A DNA stretch of 20,678 nt from DASPJQ01 sp035299065 (GCA_035299065.1 DATGXI010000096.1:1-20678); one strand, 5' to 3'. Shown: positions 6,896 to 14,117, numbered from the stretch's first letter. The notes: generated by a model not told the origin, from the letters alone. Translations and numbers: made by a program.

Positions 6896-7690
6896 TTAAT
6901 CGGCAAAGGCTTGCCCGTATACAATTACGCATTCATCTTTTGCAGGGTTATACTGCAGGCATTCCCAGTTGTTATAGGTCATGCTGGTGGATATGCAAAT
7001 GGCGTTTTGTTCTTTTTTGAAAGCATGTGAAAAACATCCCTTGTCTGTTATGAAGGTTTCATCTTTTTCAACATCGGTAATTTTAATGGCTGTAAATTCA
7101 AGGTAGGCAAGTGGTTTGTTGATTAACGGATCGGTTTGCATAATAATTTCTTCGGCCAGCTGGTAGTCCAGTGTGCCAAAAGCAAAATAATTGCAATCAC
7201 TTTCCTTTAATCCGTTTATAACCGGTAAGCCGCGGTACAACTCAACATAACTGTCAGTTTCTCCAGCCCATTTATGAACTATAAAAGTGAGCCGTTCAAA
7301 TGCAATGTCATACACTGCAAACACAGCATCAACACGGCCTTTACCCAATACAAGCCCTTTTGCATATGCCAGTATTTCAAATTGTTTGTTTTCATTAAAA
7401 AAATCAACATGCTTTTTTTCCAGTTTTGATAACTGGGCATCGTGAATTTGTTTAAATACGTTTTGGGTGTGAAGATTTTTTAATTTTCCCCTGTGTTCGG
7501 CAACCTGATTGGTAAATGCAGTGTCGTCATAGGTTGATATTACCTTTCCTGGTTCCTGCTCAGCAGTGTGAGCTGTTTCAGGCAATGTGTCTTTGTGAAC
7601 GGTTACCGGTTTTTCTTTTGTTTCTTGGTTTGTGGACGATGAACATCCAAAAAGAATGCAGGCGAACAGTAAACCGAATGTATATTTCAT
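6896..7690 (-). CDS. Lipoprotein of unknown function
   Basis: The 264-residue product has a short signal peptide with a lipobox (ILFGC, lipid-bearing Cys16), followed by a low-complexity Ser/Thr/Lys/Glu linker typical of Bacteroidota lipoproteins (about 17-50). The folded part has a charged helical segment (EHRGKLKNLHTQNVFKQIHD, KLEKKHVDFFNEN), then a beta-rich region (GLVLGKGRVDAVFAVYDIAF, VELYRGLPVINGL), and C-terminal cysteines (KGCF, NAICIS, WECLQ, DECVIVYG). No catalytic motif is recognised. The TAA stop directly abuts the 14-base repeat array, and the DinB-like and secreted genes follow downstream, probably in one transcript. Confidence 0.7.
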   Translation of the reverse strand: MKYTFGLLFACILFGCSSSTNQETKEKPVTVHKDTLPETAHTAEQEPGKVISTYDDTAFTNQVAEHRGKLKNLHTQNVFKQIHDAQLSKLEKKHVDFFNENKQFEILAYAKGLVLGKGRVDAVFAVYDIAFERLTFIVHKWAGETDSYVELYRGLPVINGLKESDCNYFAFGTLDYQLAEEIIMQTDPLINKPLAYLEFTAIKITDVEKDETFITDKGCFSHAFKKEQNAICISTSMTYNNWECLQYNPAKDECVIVYGQAFAD

Positions 7691-7788
7691 GGCATATGAT
7701 TGAACGTGTGAAGTTAGGATTTTTTTTAATCAGTTTCACAGGAAAACAACATGGCCAAAAACCACTAACACCATTAATTTCCTACGTG

Positions 7789-7809
7789 TCTCACATCTCA
7801 CATCTCAAT
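7789..7809. repeat. 7-base tandem repeat at a stop codon
   Basis: Three consecutive 7-base units (TCTCACA, TCTCACA, TCTCAAT) span 7789-7809. The TGA stop codon of the metalloprotease gene (7805-7807 on the minus strand) lies inside the last unit. Related 7-base arrays are at 9201-9228 and 11105-11132. Confidence 0.85.
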
Positions 7810-8701
7810 ACTTCGCCACTTTCAGTTTCTTTCCAAACAACAAATCCTTGTACTTTTTATCCAGTTCATTGTCCCAGCCAATTAAATATTTTGTAAGCGG
7901 ACTTACGTTGAGCGAATCAATGCTCCGGTAAGCAAAGGCCATGATTTCATCGGGAAACATTTTCATGGCCATTTCTTTCCTGCGTTTGTTTTTACGGTCG
8001 CTGTCAAATGGGCTTATGTACAAATCAAGGGCGCCAAATATGTGCAGGAATTCATGCGCGATTACCGATGGGTTTTTAAAACTAACCACGGCATACTCCA
8101 CATCGGTACGGCTTGAGCAGTCAATGGACACCGATAATTCCTCCTTGTAATAATTGTTGATGAAATACATGAGTACAACATTGTCAGTTGAATTGATGTC
8201 GCGTACGCGGGCAATAAGCCTTTCCCTGTCACGCAGGGTGTTTTTTGTCTTGATTATTTCTGAGGTTTCTTTTTTCAGCGATTGCGCTGCTAATTTGGCA
8301 ACCTTGTCGGCCCATTTGTTTACACGCGTAATGCCTATTTGCAGGGTTGGACTCAGCAAGGTTCCGCTTAATGTTTTGCCTGGTAAATCCATGGAAATTG
8401 GTACCATTTTTTTGTTCACGTGGCTTTGTACGTCAACGCTTAGCCCAATGCCGTTTTCTTTGGCGCGTTTTTCAATCCAGCATTTGGCTTTGTCAATGGA
8501 GTCAAGCGTTGATTTAATGTCGTACTCCGACCAGGGTTGCGTGTGTTTGGTGTCAACAAACACAGCATAAATAACAACTTTTCCATTCAGTTTCTTGCAA
8601 ACATTGTTGTCAACCGAAGGCAGCATCATGGCTTGCTCAGGTGAATGACAGGCGGTAAGAAAAATAACAAATGCTGCAACAAGGGTAGTCACGTATTTCA
8701 T
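7805..8701 (-). CDS. Predicted lipoprotein zinc metalloprotease (HExxHxxGxxD)
   Basis: The 298-residue product has a lipoprotein signal (lipobox LTAC, Cys18) and a metal-binding motif HEFLHIFGALD at about 216-226. His216, Glu217 and His220 match the HExxH catalytic core. The following G-x-x-D gives the HExxHxxGxxD pattern of snapalysin-like metzincin peptidases, in which Asp is the third zinc ligand. The N-terminal part (about 40-210) is mixed alpha/beta with KVVIYAVFVD and VVLMYFINNYY strands, consistent with the upstream half of a metzincin domain. It would be anchored in the envelope, facing the periplasm or cell surface. Substrate is unknown. Its ATG overlaps the stop of the upstream small lipoprotein gene (ATGA), suggesting paired synthesis; that partner might be an inhibitor or accessory, which is speculation. 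Confidence 0.75.
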   Translation of the reverse strand: MKYVTTLVAAFVIFLTACHSPEQAMMLPSVDNNVCKKLNGKVVIYAVFVDTKHTQPWSEYDIKSTLDSIDKAKCWIEKRAKENGIGLSVDVQSHVNKKMVPISMDLPGKTLSGTLLSPTLQIGITRVNKWADKVAKLAAQSLKKETSEIIKTKNTLRDRERLIARVRDINSTDNVVLMYFINNYYKEELSVSIDCSSRTDVEYAVVSFKNPSVIAHEFLHIFGALDLYISPFDSDRKNKRRKEMAMKMFPDEIMAFAYRSIDSLNVSPLTKYLIGWDNELDKKYKDLLFGKKLKVAKY

Positions 8702-9141
8702 AAATGAGCGAGGTTTTGTTTTTTACGAATAAAGAGGTGAGAGGTGCGGTTATTTTGGAGTTCAAGCGTGTCGGTACCTTTAAGGCGCACAAAACATACG
8801 CCATTGTAGTCCTGTTCGTCATAAAGTATTTCATGGCGTTTGAATTCCATTTCAAAATTCCAGCCAAAGGGTGCATCAATAAAACGCAGGCTCCCTGTTT
8901 CATGCGCATTGCCGTTGATGGTAATTTTGTATTGCCCTTTGGATAGGAATTCGACTGTTTTGTAGTGACTGGCCCAAACCACCTGGTTTTTTTTAGCTGT
9001 GGTATGTGACCATTGCCAGGTACCCTCAAGCCCGGGATTTTTATGGTGTACGCTGGCTTTTTTGCAGGATGTAAGTTGTGTGATGAGTGCAATTGCCAGT
9101 AGCAAAAGGCAAAGCACGTAGGTGGAGTTGGTACGTGTCAT
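8698..9141 (-). CDS. Small lipocalin-like lipoprotein
   Basis: The 147-residue product has a lipoprotein signal peptide (about 1-25, lipobox LTSC, Cys26) and a mature domain opening LEGTWQWSHTTAKK (about 38-51), followed by KTVEFLSKGQYKITINGN, GSLRFIDAP and GVCFVRLKGTDTLELQNN. The GTW opening with later 'D-T-L-x-L' strand is characteristic of lipocalin-like small beta-barrel lipoproteins in Bacteroidota. Ligand is unknown. The stop codon overlaps the start of the metalloprotease gene (ATGA at 8698-8701), so the two are translationally coupled. The start is ATG at 9141. Confidence 0.75.
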   Translation of the reverse strand: MTRTNSTYVLCLLLLAIALITQLTSCKKASVHHKNPGLEGTWQWSHTTAKKNQVVWASHYKTVEFLSKGQYKITINGNAHETGSLRFIDAPFGWNFEMEFKRHEILYDEQDYNGVCFVRLKGTDTLELQNNRTSHLFIRKKQNLAHL

Positions 9142-9200
9142 AAAGGGTTGTTTACTGGTTAATGGAAAAAGTGTGAAAAGGTAACCCCGGCAATTGAAAA

Positions 9201-9228
9201 TTTAAGGGTTAAGATTTAAGATTGAGGG
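9201..9228. repeat. 7-base tandem repeat (four degenerate units)
   Basis: Four 7-base units (TTTAAGG, GTTAAGA, TTTAAGA, TTGAGGG) lie in the 174-base gap between the small lipoprotein gene and the unknown gene at 9316. Its sequence is close to the reverse complement of the array at 11105-11132. Unlike the other arrays it does not touch a stop codon. Confidence 0.7.
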
Positions 9229-9248
9229 AGTTCCACGGGGAGTCAGCA

Positions 9249-9318
9249 GTGTTCAATTATCAATGTTCAATTGTCAATGTTCAATTGTCAATGTTCAATT
9301 ATCAATGTTCAATTGTCA
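9249..9318. repeat. 14-base tandem repeat array at a stop codon
   Basis: Four full 14-base units ([A/G]TCAATGTTCAATT) at 9259-9314 plus a partial unit at 9249-9258 and a trailing GTCA. The unit is the same as in the array at 6838-6893, but the order of the variable first base differs (A, G, G, A). The TGA stop of the gene at 9316 (bases 9316-9318) is itself part of the repeat. Confidence 0.95.
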
Positions 9319-10143
9319 CCTGAGCATTTCATACATCCTGAATTTGGTGTTTTCACAATTCCAGAAACCGTCACCCGCATCGTGGTGCCAGTATTTTGCA
9401 TTTGCGTCACGTGACCACCGTTGGTCACTAACCGAATAGTCAATTTTTGACACGATCTTATTTCGGAATTTAAAGATTACGCTTTCCATGTACGGAAAAT
9501 TGTTTATGTGAACCGGGTCTTTTTGCACGGGTTTATAAAAATTTTCCAGGAAGGTTATGCCGTTGTGGTTGAAAATCATTTCCCAAAATTCACCGGCATA
9601 GGCAAATGTGTTGTCAAATATATTTTCAATTGGTTCAACAAGTATGTTGCCAGGCGATTTGTACAAAAAATTGCAACAGGTATAAAGGCCGCTTAACGGA
9701 ATGGTAATGGAGTTGGTGGTTTTAGTGTGGTTTATAGAGCGAATTCCATATCCAAAAAGAACGTCAAGCTTTTCAGAAATCATGCTGGTATTTCCAAGTA
9801 ATTCAATTTCATCAAACCCATACAAGGTTTTTTCGTGAAATGAATCAAAAAACGAGGCATTGCCCGTAGTAAATTCAATTGAGTCAGGGGAACCGCCTTC
9901 ATCAGCATGAATTAGCCAATGGTCGTATTCCTTTAAGTCAAAAATTTCATCAAGGTGCATGGGAAACCTTTTCAGGGTAAAATGAATTTCACCAAATTTA
10001 AGGTTAGCCGGATAATAAATGTTGATTGTTTCGTAAATGCCTTCAGCCTCCTTAAGCTGTGCCACCTTGCCTGTAAAATCATCAGGATTTATGGTTCCTG
10101 CTAAGGGATAGATGCGTATTTTGCTCCTGCTATAATTGGCCAC
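9316..10143 (-). CDS. Hypothetical cytoplasmic protein in KOW operon
   Basis: The 275-residue product lacks a signal peptide and membrane helices. It starts with GTG at 10143 (the next in-frame Met is about 60 residues in), two bases after the stop of the KOW gene, so translation probably continues from it. The sequence is rich in aromatic and acidic residues, with DHWLIHADEGGSPDSIEFTT, SGLYTCCNFLYKSPGNILVE and HHDAGDGFWNCENTKF. I do not recognise a family; it might be an enzyme or immunity-like protein, but nothing visible decides this. The stop lies within the 14-base repeat array. Confidence 0.65.
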   Translation of the reverse strand: MANYSRSKIRIYPLAGTINPDDFTGKVAQLKEAEGIYETINIYYPANLKFGEIHFTLKRFPMHLDEIFDLKEYDHWLIHADEGGSPDSIEFTTGNASFFDSFHEKTLYGFDEIELLGNTSMISEKLDVLFGYGIRSINHTKTTNSITIPLSGLYTCCNFLYKSPGNILVEPIENIFDNTFAYAGEFWEMIFNHNGITFLENFYKPVQKDPVHINNFPYMESVIFKFRNKIVSKIDYSVSDQRWSRDANAKYWHHDAGDGFWNCENTKFRMYEMLR

Positions 10144-10145
10144 GT

Positions 10146-10325
10146 TTATTTTATAATTTCTACGTTTTTGGCCAGTGTTTTAAATCGCACACCGCTTTTT
10201 TGTACAACGGTTATGGTCATGTGGCCGGTTTTACTGATGTTTATGTCAGTAACCTTGCCTGATTTGCCTGCATGGGTGCCGCCAATAACCTTGCACTGGT
10301 CACCGTCTTTTAATTTGCCTGCCAT
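10146..10325 (-). CDS. Stand-alone KOW-motif mini-protein (59 residues)
   Basis: Translating the minus strand from the ATG at 10325 to TAA at 10146-10148 gives 59 residues. They open MAGKLKDGDQCKVIGG, then THAGKSGKVTDI, and end LAKNVEIIK. The G-D-x-x-x-V-I-G-G-x-x-x-G-K-x-G-x-V pattern at about residues 8-26 is a textbook KOW motif, as in ribosomal protein L24/L26e and NusG/Spt5 C termini, where it binds RNA or ribosomal proteins. Here the protein is essentially only a KOW domain. It sits four bases downstream of a secreted-protein gene's stop and two bases before the next start, in a tight three-gene operon. An RNA-binding or ribosome-associated role is inferred from the fold. Confidence 0.85.
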   Translation of the reverse strand: MAGKLKDGDQCKVIGGTHAGKSGKVTDINISKTGHMTITVVQKSGVRFKTLAKNVEIIK

Positions 10326-10329
10326 ACTT

Positions 10330-10848
10330 TTATTTTACATTAAGTTTAAATGAGTCCATGATTTGCTCGGCTGTGATGTGGTATTTTTTAAATTTTTTTT
10401 CCTCGGCACTAAACGTTAAAACATAGGCCTTGTTTTTTATGACCCAATAGTACTGTTCAAACTCAAGCGGCATTTTGTTTTGCGTAGCGGTGTAAATTAA
10501 TTTTTGGCATTCAGGATTTCGTTTCAGGCGTTTATTCTCAATAAGCTTTGCGTTAATGGCCATGTCATTGATTTGTTTGAGCGATAGCTTTGTATATTCA
10601 TCAAGACTCAAACCCGTGCCTTTTAAATCCTGTATAATAAGATTGATGTTTTCATTGAACTTGTCCTTATCATTTTCAGCCTTTGCCATGATGATAAAAC
10701 TTGTGCCCATTTGTCCGCCCTGGGTTAATTCCCATGATGTTGGATATTGAATGGAAAAATCGGTTTCGGTCAATGTTTTCCATTTATCAGCAAGGGTAAA
10801 TGCAAAGATTATGGAAAGCAATGCGAAAAAGGTAAACGTTTTTTGCAT
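10330..10848 (-). CDS. PsbP/DcrB-like secreted protein
   Basis: The 172-residue product has a signal peptide (about 1-20, ending FAFTLA) followed by DFSIQYPTSWELTQGGQMGTSF (about 30-51). The opening 'F-x-I-x-Y-P-x-x-W' then an MGTSF-type strand is the hallmark of PsbP/DcrB-like (PsbP-related/Mog1-fold) proteins. Later elements fit the same fold: NINLIIQDLKGTGLSLDEYT, YTATQNKMPLEFEQYYWV, YVLTFSAEEKKF, and EQIMDSF at the end. Bacterial members are periplasmic and their function is largely unknown. It is the first gene of a three-gene operon with the KOW protein and an unknown protein. The start is ATG at 10848. Confidence 0.75.
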   Translation of the reverse strand: MQKTFTFFALLSIIFAFTLADKWKTLTETDFSIQYPTSWELTQGGQMGTSFIIMAKAENDKDKFNENINLIIQDLKGTGLSLDEYTKLSLKQINDMAINAKLIENKRLKRNPECQKLIYTATQNKMPLEFEQYYWVIKNKAYVLTFSAEEKKFKKYHITAEQIMDSFKLNVK

Positions 10849-10906
10849 GGTATTTATTGGTAATATGGTTCTTCAAATATACTGTTTTTTACGAAATAAC
10901 CTTTAG

Positions 10907-11034
10907 CACCTGGTTGCAGCGGCACGCAGCGCAGTATTTTACGTTAAGCCGTTAGGCGAGGAGGCGACTGGCAGGAGCCACCGCAGCCGCTACGGATTAA
11001 CGTAAAATGCAAGCGAAGTAAAGCGGAAGACAGG
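10907..11034 (+). repeat. Structured interspersed element, copy A (long imperfect hairpin)
   Basis: This 128-base intergenic stretch carries a perfect 12-base inverted repeat: ATTTTACGTTAA at 10936-10947 and TTAACGTAAAAT at 10997-11008. Pairing continues inwards after a G/A mismatch (CCGT with ACGG), then through GGC, GG and GGC blocks against GCC, CC and GCC. The apical loop is GACTGGCAGGA. Flanks and apex match copy B at 5471-5596 on the opposite strand, while the stem sequence differs yet pairs in both. It lies between the PsbP-like gene and the GTG-start peroxidase gene. No transposase is nearby. It may be a mobile palindromic repeat or a structured RNA. Confidence 0.8.
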
Positions 11035-11104
11035 ATGGGGAGATGGTTGTTTTTACATAAAACTGCCAAAAAAAAGAAAGGAGAAAGATGGATAATTGTT
11101 AAGT

Positions 11105-11132
11105 CACACATCTCAAATCTTAAATCACTCAA
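11105..11132. repeat. 7-base tandem repeat at a stop codon
   Basis: Four degenerate 7-base units (CACACAT, CTCAAAT, CTTAAAT, CACTCAA) end on the TGA stop codon of the peroxidase gene (11129-11131 on the minus strand). It is related to the arrays at 7789-7809 and, in inverse orientation, 9201-9228. Confidence 0.75.
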
Positions 11133-12217
11133 TTCCCCGGATCCTGGAAATTTGGATTGTTCACAAAATCCATGTCGGTCAACGTTTTTAAGAAGGCCAC
11201 AATACACGATTTTTCATAAGGGGGGAGAAGGAGGCCACCGTTATCCACTTCTTTCATCAAAGGACTAATGGTTGGTGAGTTTTGCAAACCGCTGCTGTAA
11301 TGTTCAACAACCTGCTCAAGCGTGGCAAAGCGCCCGTCATGCATGTATGGATAGCTTAACTCAATGTTGCGCAGGGTTGGAATTTTGAATTTACCATTGT
11401 CATTGACATTACCGGTGAATTGACCACGGCCCAAATCACTAAAACTTGCATCAAGGCCATTGTTCAAATAATCAGTATTCAACTGGAAATAAATAGGAGC
11501 GGGATGACAGTGAAAACAGTCGCCACCAATAATGCCTGCGCCTTCATCTTTATCACGCATGAACAAATCATAGCCAATGGATTCTTCAACAGTAAAACTT
11601 TCTTCAAGGTGAAGTACTTTGTCAAATTTTGAATTGCCCGAGATCATGGTGCGTAAAAACTGGGCCACTGCTTTTGCAACCAACTCTTTACTTATTTCAT
11701 AGGTATTGAAAGCTTTTTTAAATAAATAAGGATAAGATGAGTGGTTTTGCAGACGTGTTACGGCCTCGGTCCATTCCAAATGCATTTCAACAGGATTTGG
11801 AACAGGTGCAAGAATTTGTTCTTCAAGTGTGCCTGCGCGCCCGTCCCAAAAGAAACCATAACTATATCCTAAATTGATTAATGGCATTGCCTGGCGGTTT
11901 CCTAACGTACCGTTTACACCTTTGCTGTATTGGGCGGTGTCACTAAACGATGAGTTTGGCGCATGGCAACTGCCACATGAAATGCTGTAATCAAGTGAAA
12001 GTATTTCATCGTAAAACAATTTGCGTCCCAACTCAACGCCCTCAACGGTCATGGGATTGTTTTCAGGAATTTCCATTTGCGGGAATCCCTGTGGAATATC
12101 CAGGGTATAAGGCGTAGCGGCATAATCGTCCAGATACGGATCGTGTTTTTTACAACCGTTCATAAAAACAGCTGCGCAAACAAGGGTTGAAATGAATAAC
12201 GTGTATTTGCTTTTCAC
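11129..12217 (-). CDS. Di-heme cytochrome c peroxidase/MauG-family lipoprotein (second of pair)
   Basis: The 362-residue product begins with GTG at 12217 and has a lipoprotein signal (Cys22 after MNG). Two c-type heme motifs are present: CGSCH (81-85) and CFHCH (234-238). Between them FFWDGRAGTLEEQ (about 122-134) carries the inter-heme tryptophan (Trp124), and near the end YMHDGRFATLEQ has Met292 and His293, the usual region of the axial ligand. This is the bacterial di-heme peroxidase/MauG/MbnH superfamily, periplasmic and electron-transfer linked. It lies 96 bases downstream of a paralogue and near an MbnP-like gene, so a role in oxidising MbnP or in metal handling is inferred. A plain peroxidase role is the main alternative. 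Confidence 0.9.
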   Translation of the reverse strand: MKSKYTLFISTLVCAAVFMNGCKKHDPYLDDYAATPYTLDIPQGFPQMEIPENNPMTVEGVELGRKLFYDEILSLDYSISCGSCHAPNSSFSDTAQYSKGVNGTLGNRQAMPLINLGYSYGFFWDGRAGTLEEQILAPVPNPVEMHLEWTEAVTRLQNHSSYPYLFKKAFNTYEISKELVAKAVAQFLRTMISGNSKFDKVLHLEESFTVEESIGYDLFMRDKDEGAGIIGGDCFHCHPAPIYFQLNTDYLNNGLDASFSDLGRGQFTGNVNDNGKFKIPTLRNIELSYPYMHDGRFATLEQVVEHYSSGLQNSPTISPLMKEVDNGGLLLPPYEKSCIVAFLKTLTDMDFVNNPNFQDPGN

Positions 12218-12313
12218 TGGTATAAATATAGGCTTTTTTATAGTTAACTGCCGTTAAAAATTGATCAATTATTATATTCTTAGTGAAAGAGTTAAGTGAA
12301 TGTTTAACGTCCG

Positions 12314-13357
12314 TTACGGGGTCGGTATGCTTTTTGACCTGTCAAGCCAAACGGTATCGGTAAGTGTTTTTAAAAAAAGGACCAATGCTTTTTTTTCTGT
12401 TTTATTTAATCCCAATGGTTTTATCCATTTGCTTTTGTTGCGTTTTGTGGTGCCGCCTTTGTTGTAAAAGTCAATTACTGCCTCAAGGGTTTTAATGCTG
12501 CCGTCATGCATATACGGTGCAGTTGCGGCAACATTGCGCAGCGATGGGGTTTTGAATTTACCCACGTCAAGCGGATTCAACGTAACGCGTGCGCGGCCGG
12601 TATCACGGCTTGTGTTGGGCACACCAATGTTCTCAAACGCAAAATTAGTAAGCAGGGGTCCGCTATGGCATTTGGTGCAATTTGTTTTTTGCGAATTAAA
12701 CAAATCAAGCCCGGCCTTTTCTTCGGCTGTAAATCCTTTTCCGGTTTTTTTATACAGGTCATAACGCGATGCGGCTTGTACCAGTGAACGCTGGTAGGAA
12801 CTTAATGCACGAACAATAACAAACGGATCGGGTTTGCGGTTATAGGCCAGTTTTGCCAGCTTAACATACGCCTTGTCTTTCAGCATAAGTTCGGCCGCTG
12901 TGAGTAAATTGCTGTGCATTTCGGTTTCACCGTCAAAGGGTACGAGCACCTGTAATTCAAGTGTGGGGACTCCGCCATCGTAATCAAAATAAGGGTGAAA
13001 ACCTATGTTTATTAACGATGGTGTATTGCGGGTGTTGGTGCTGTCATGTGCGCCCTTGTGCGTGGCAACCGTGTCGGCAAAGAAAAACTCAGGTTTGTGA
13101 CAGGTGCCGCATGAAATTTTTTTGTCGGGCGAAAACTGCGTATCAAAAAAAATCTTTCGCCCCAAGTCAACACGTGCCTGTGTCAACCGGTTGTCGGCCG
13201 GAAAACGAATGCTGTCAAACCCATTGGGATAATGAAGTGCATACGATTGATCCGGTTTGCGAATTTCCTGTTTTGCACCTGTTTTATTTTCGCTGCAGGA
13301 AAAAACAAGCAGTACAAGTGCGGTTATAAAAAAGAAAAGATATTTATTCAAACGCAA
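12314..13357 (-). CDS. Di-heme cytochrome c peroxidase/MauG-family lipoprotein (first of pair, MbnH-like)
   Basis: The 347-residue product has a lipobox (VFSC, Cys21) and two heme motifs, CGTCH (83-87) and CTKCH (227-231), plus PYMHDGSIKTLE (Met283, His284). Only non-ATG starts are available: TTG at 13357 (14-base overlap with the MbnP-like gene) or TTG at 13351. That fits translational coupling to the gene upstream. Compared with its paralogue, the segment FDYDGGVPTLE replaces FWDGRAGTLE. The residue before the conserved DG, normally the inter-heme Trp that relays electrons, is Tyr here. This could change reactivity or make it a divergent family member. The pair with MbnP-like protein resembles MbnP/MbnH gene pairs known from methanobactin and related loci. 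Confidence 0.9.
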   Translation of the reverse strand: MRLNKYLFFFITALVLLVFSCSENKTGAKQEIRKPDQSYALHYPNGFDSIRFPADNRLTQARVDLGRKIFFDTQFSPDKKISCGTCHKPEFFFADTVATHKGAHDSTNTRNTPSLINIGFHPYFDYDGGVPTLELQVLVPFDGETEMHSNLLTAAELMLKDKAYVKLAKLAYNRKPDPFVIVRALSSYQRSLVQAASRYDLYKKTGKGFTAEEKAGLDLFNSQKTNCTKCHSGPLLTNFAFENIGVPNTSRDTGRARVTLNPLDVGKFKTPSLRNVAATAPYMHDGSIKTLEAVIDFYNKGGTTKRNKSKWIKPLGLNKTEKKALVLFLKTLTDTVWLDRSKSIPTP

Positions 13358-14117
13358 ATGACTTTGCTATATTTTTTGAAATGATCTTGGCCAAACCGGG
13401 ATTGTCGGTAAAGTGGGTAAAGTTATCATACCTTAAATCCAGCGTATCGGTTGTTGTTGTAAAAAATTTGGCAACATCCATTTCAAGGTTCAACACGGTA
13501 GTTTGTCCAATGGTAACGTTGAAATTTTTTGGCAGGAAAGGGGATTCTTCGTAACAGGCATCGTTACCCGGGTGGTAAGCTAAAAACACGTCTAAAGGAC
13601 CGGTTCCTGTACCACTTGTATCAGCACGGCCTTCAAACTTCATAAATATGTATCCGCCTGCCCATCCCCAGTGCATGGAATTTGCCTGGTTATAACTCAA
13701 TGGATGTTTTGGATCGTAGGTAGTAGGGTCAAGGTGGTTTCGGCCTGAATCAACACCAAAGCCTAATTTCATTCCTGTAAAATCGCCCGGCAACATGGGA
13801 ACACTAAAATACGTGGCACCTGTTTCGAAATCGTATTTAAATGCATCTTTCACCAAAACCGAATCGCCTGCGGCATTGTACGCGTAAAAATTGGTGCAAA
13901 AGAATTTGAAAATTTCAAACTGTGCGCGTTGGTTTAAGGGGTTGGTATAGTCAGTATAAAACGCAAAGGGAGCACCGTTAAACGTGGTTTTGAAATTTAC
14001 GCGTAAGGTTCCCATGGTGGTTGGAGCAGGATCAGTTGGCTCGGGTTCCTGTTTGTTTTTATTACAGGCAGCCAAAATTACTGCGCAAATGGAAAATAGT
14101 AGTATGCTGCGTTTCAT
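13344..14117 (-). CDS. MbnP-like lipoprotein
   Basis: The 257-residue product has a lipobox (ILAAC, Cys18), a proline-rich linker (about 23-33), and a beta-sandwich of MbnP type: GTLRVNFKTTFNGAPFAF, QFEIFKFFCTNFYAY, KLGFGVDSGRNHLDP, NSMHWGWAGGYIFMKFEG, VFLAYHPGNDAC and NVTIGQTTVLNLEMDV. Family knowledge: MbnP is a periplasmic copper-binding protein in which the di-heme enzyme MbnH converts a tryptophan to kynurenine at the copper site. Trp150 and Trp152, next to His149, are candidate residues, and His128 and His182 are candidate ligands; which are used is inference. It is first in the operon with two di-heme genes and is surface- or periplasm-anchored. No methanobactin precursor gene is seen. 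Confidence 0.85.
   Translation of the reverse strand: MKRSILLFSICAVILAACNKNKQEPEPTDPAPTTMGTLRVNFKTTFNGAPFAFYTDYTNPLNQRAQFEIFKFFCTNFYAYNAAGDSVLVKDAFKYDFETGATYFSVPMLPGDFTGMKLGFGVDSGRNHLDPTTYDPKHPLSYNQANSMHWGWAGGYIFMKFEGRADTSGTGTGPLDVFLAYHPGNDACYEESPFLPKNFNVTIGQTTVLNLEMDVAKFFTTTTDTLDLRYDNFTHFTDNPGLAKIISKNIAKSFAFE

Noticed and set aside
10944..11207. Minus-strand 87-codon frame across structured element A and the peroxidase 3' end
   Set aside because: Runs through the inverted repeat and another gene's 3' end; no protein-like features.
11129..14117. Complete methanobactin biosynthesis cluster
   Set aside because: Only MbnP-like and di-heme genes are present; no precursor peptide, MbnB/MbnC or dedicated transporter is visible.
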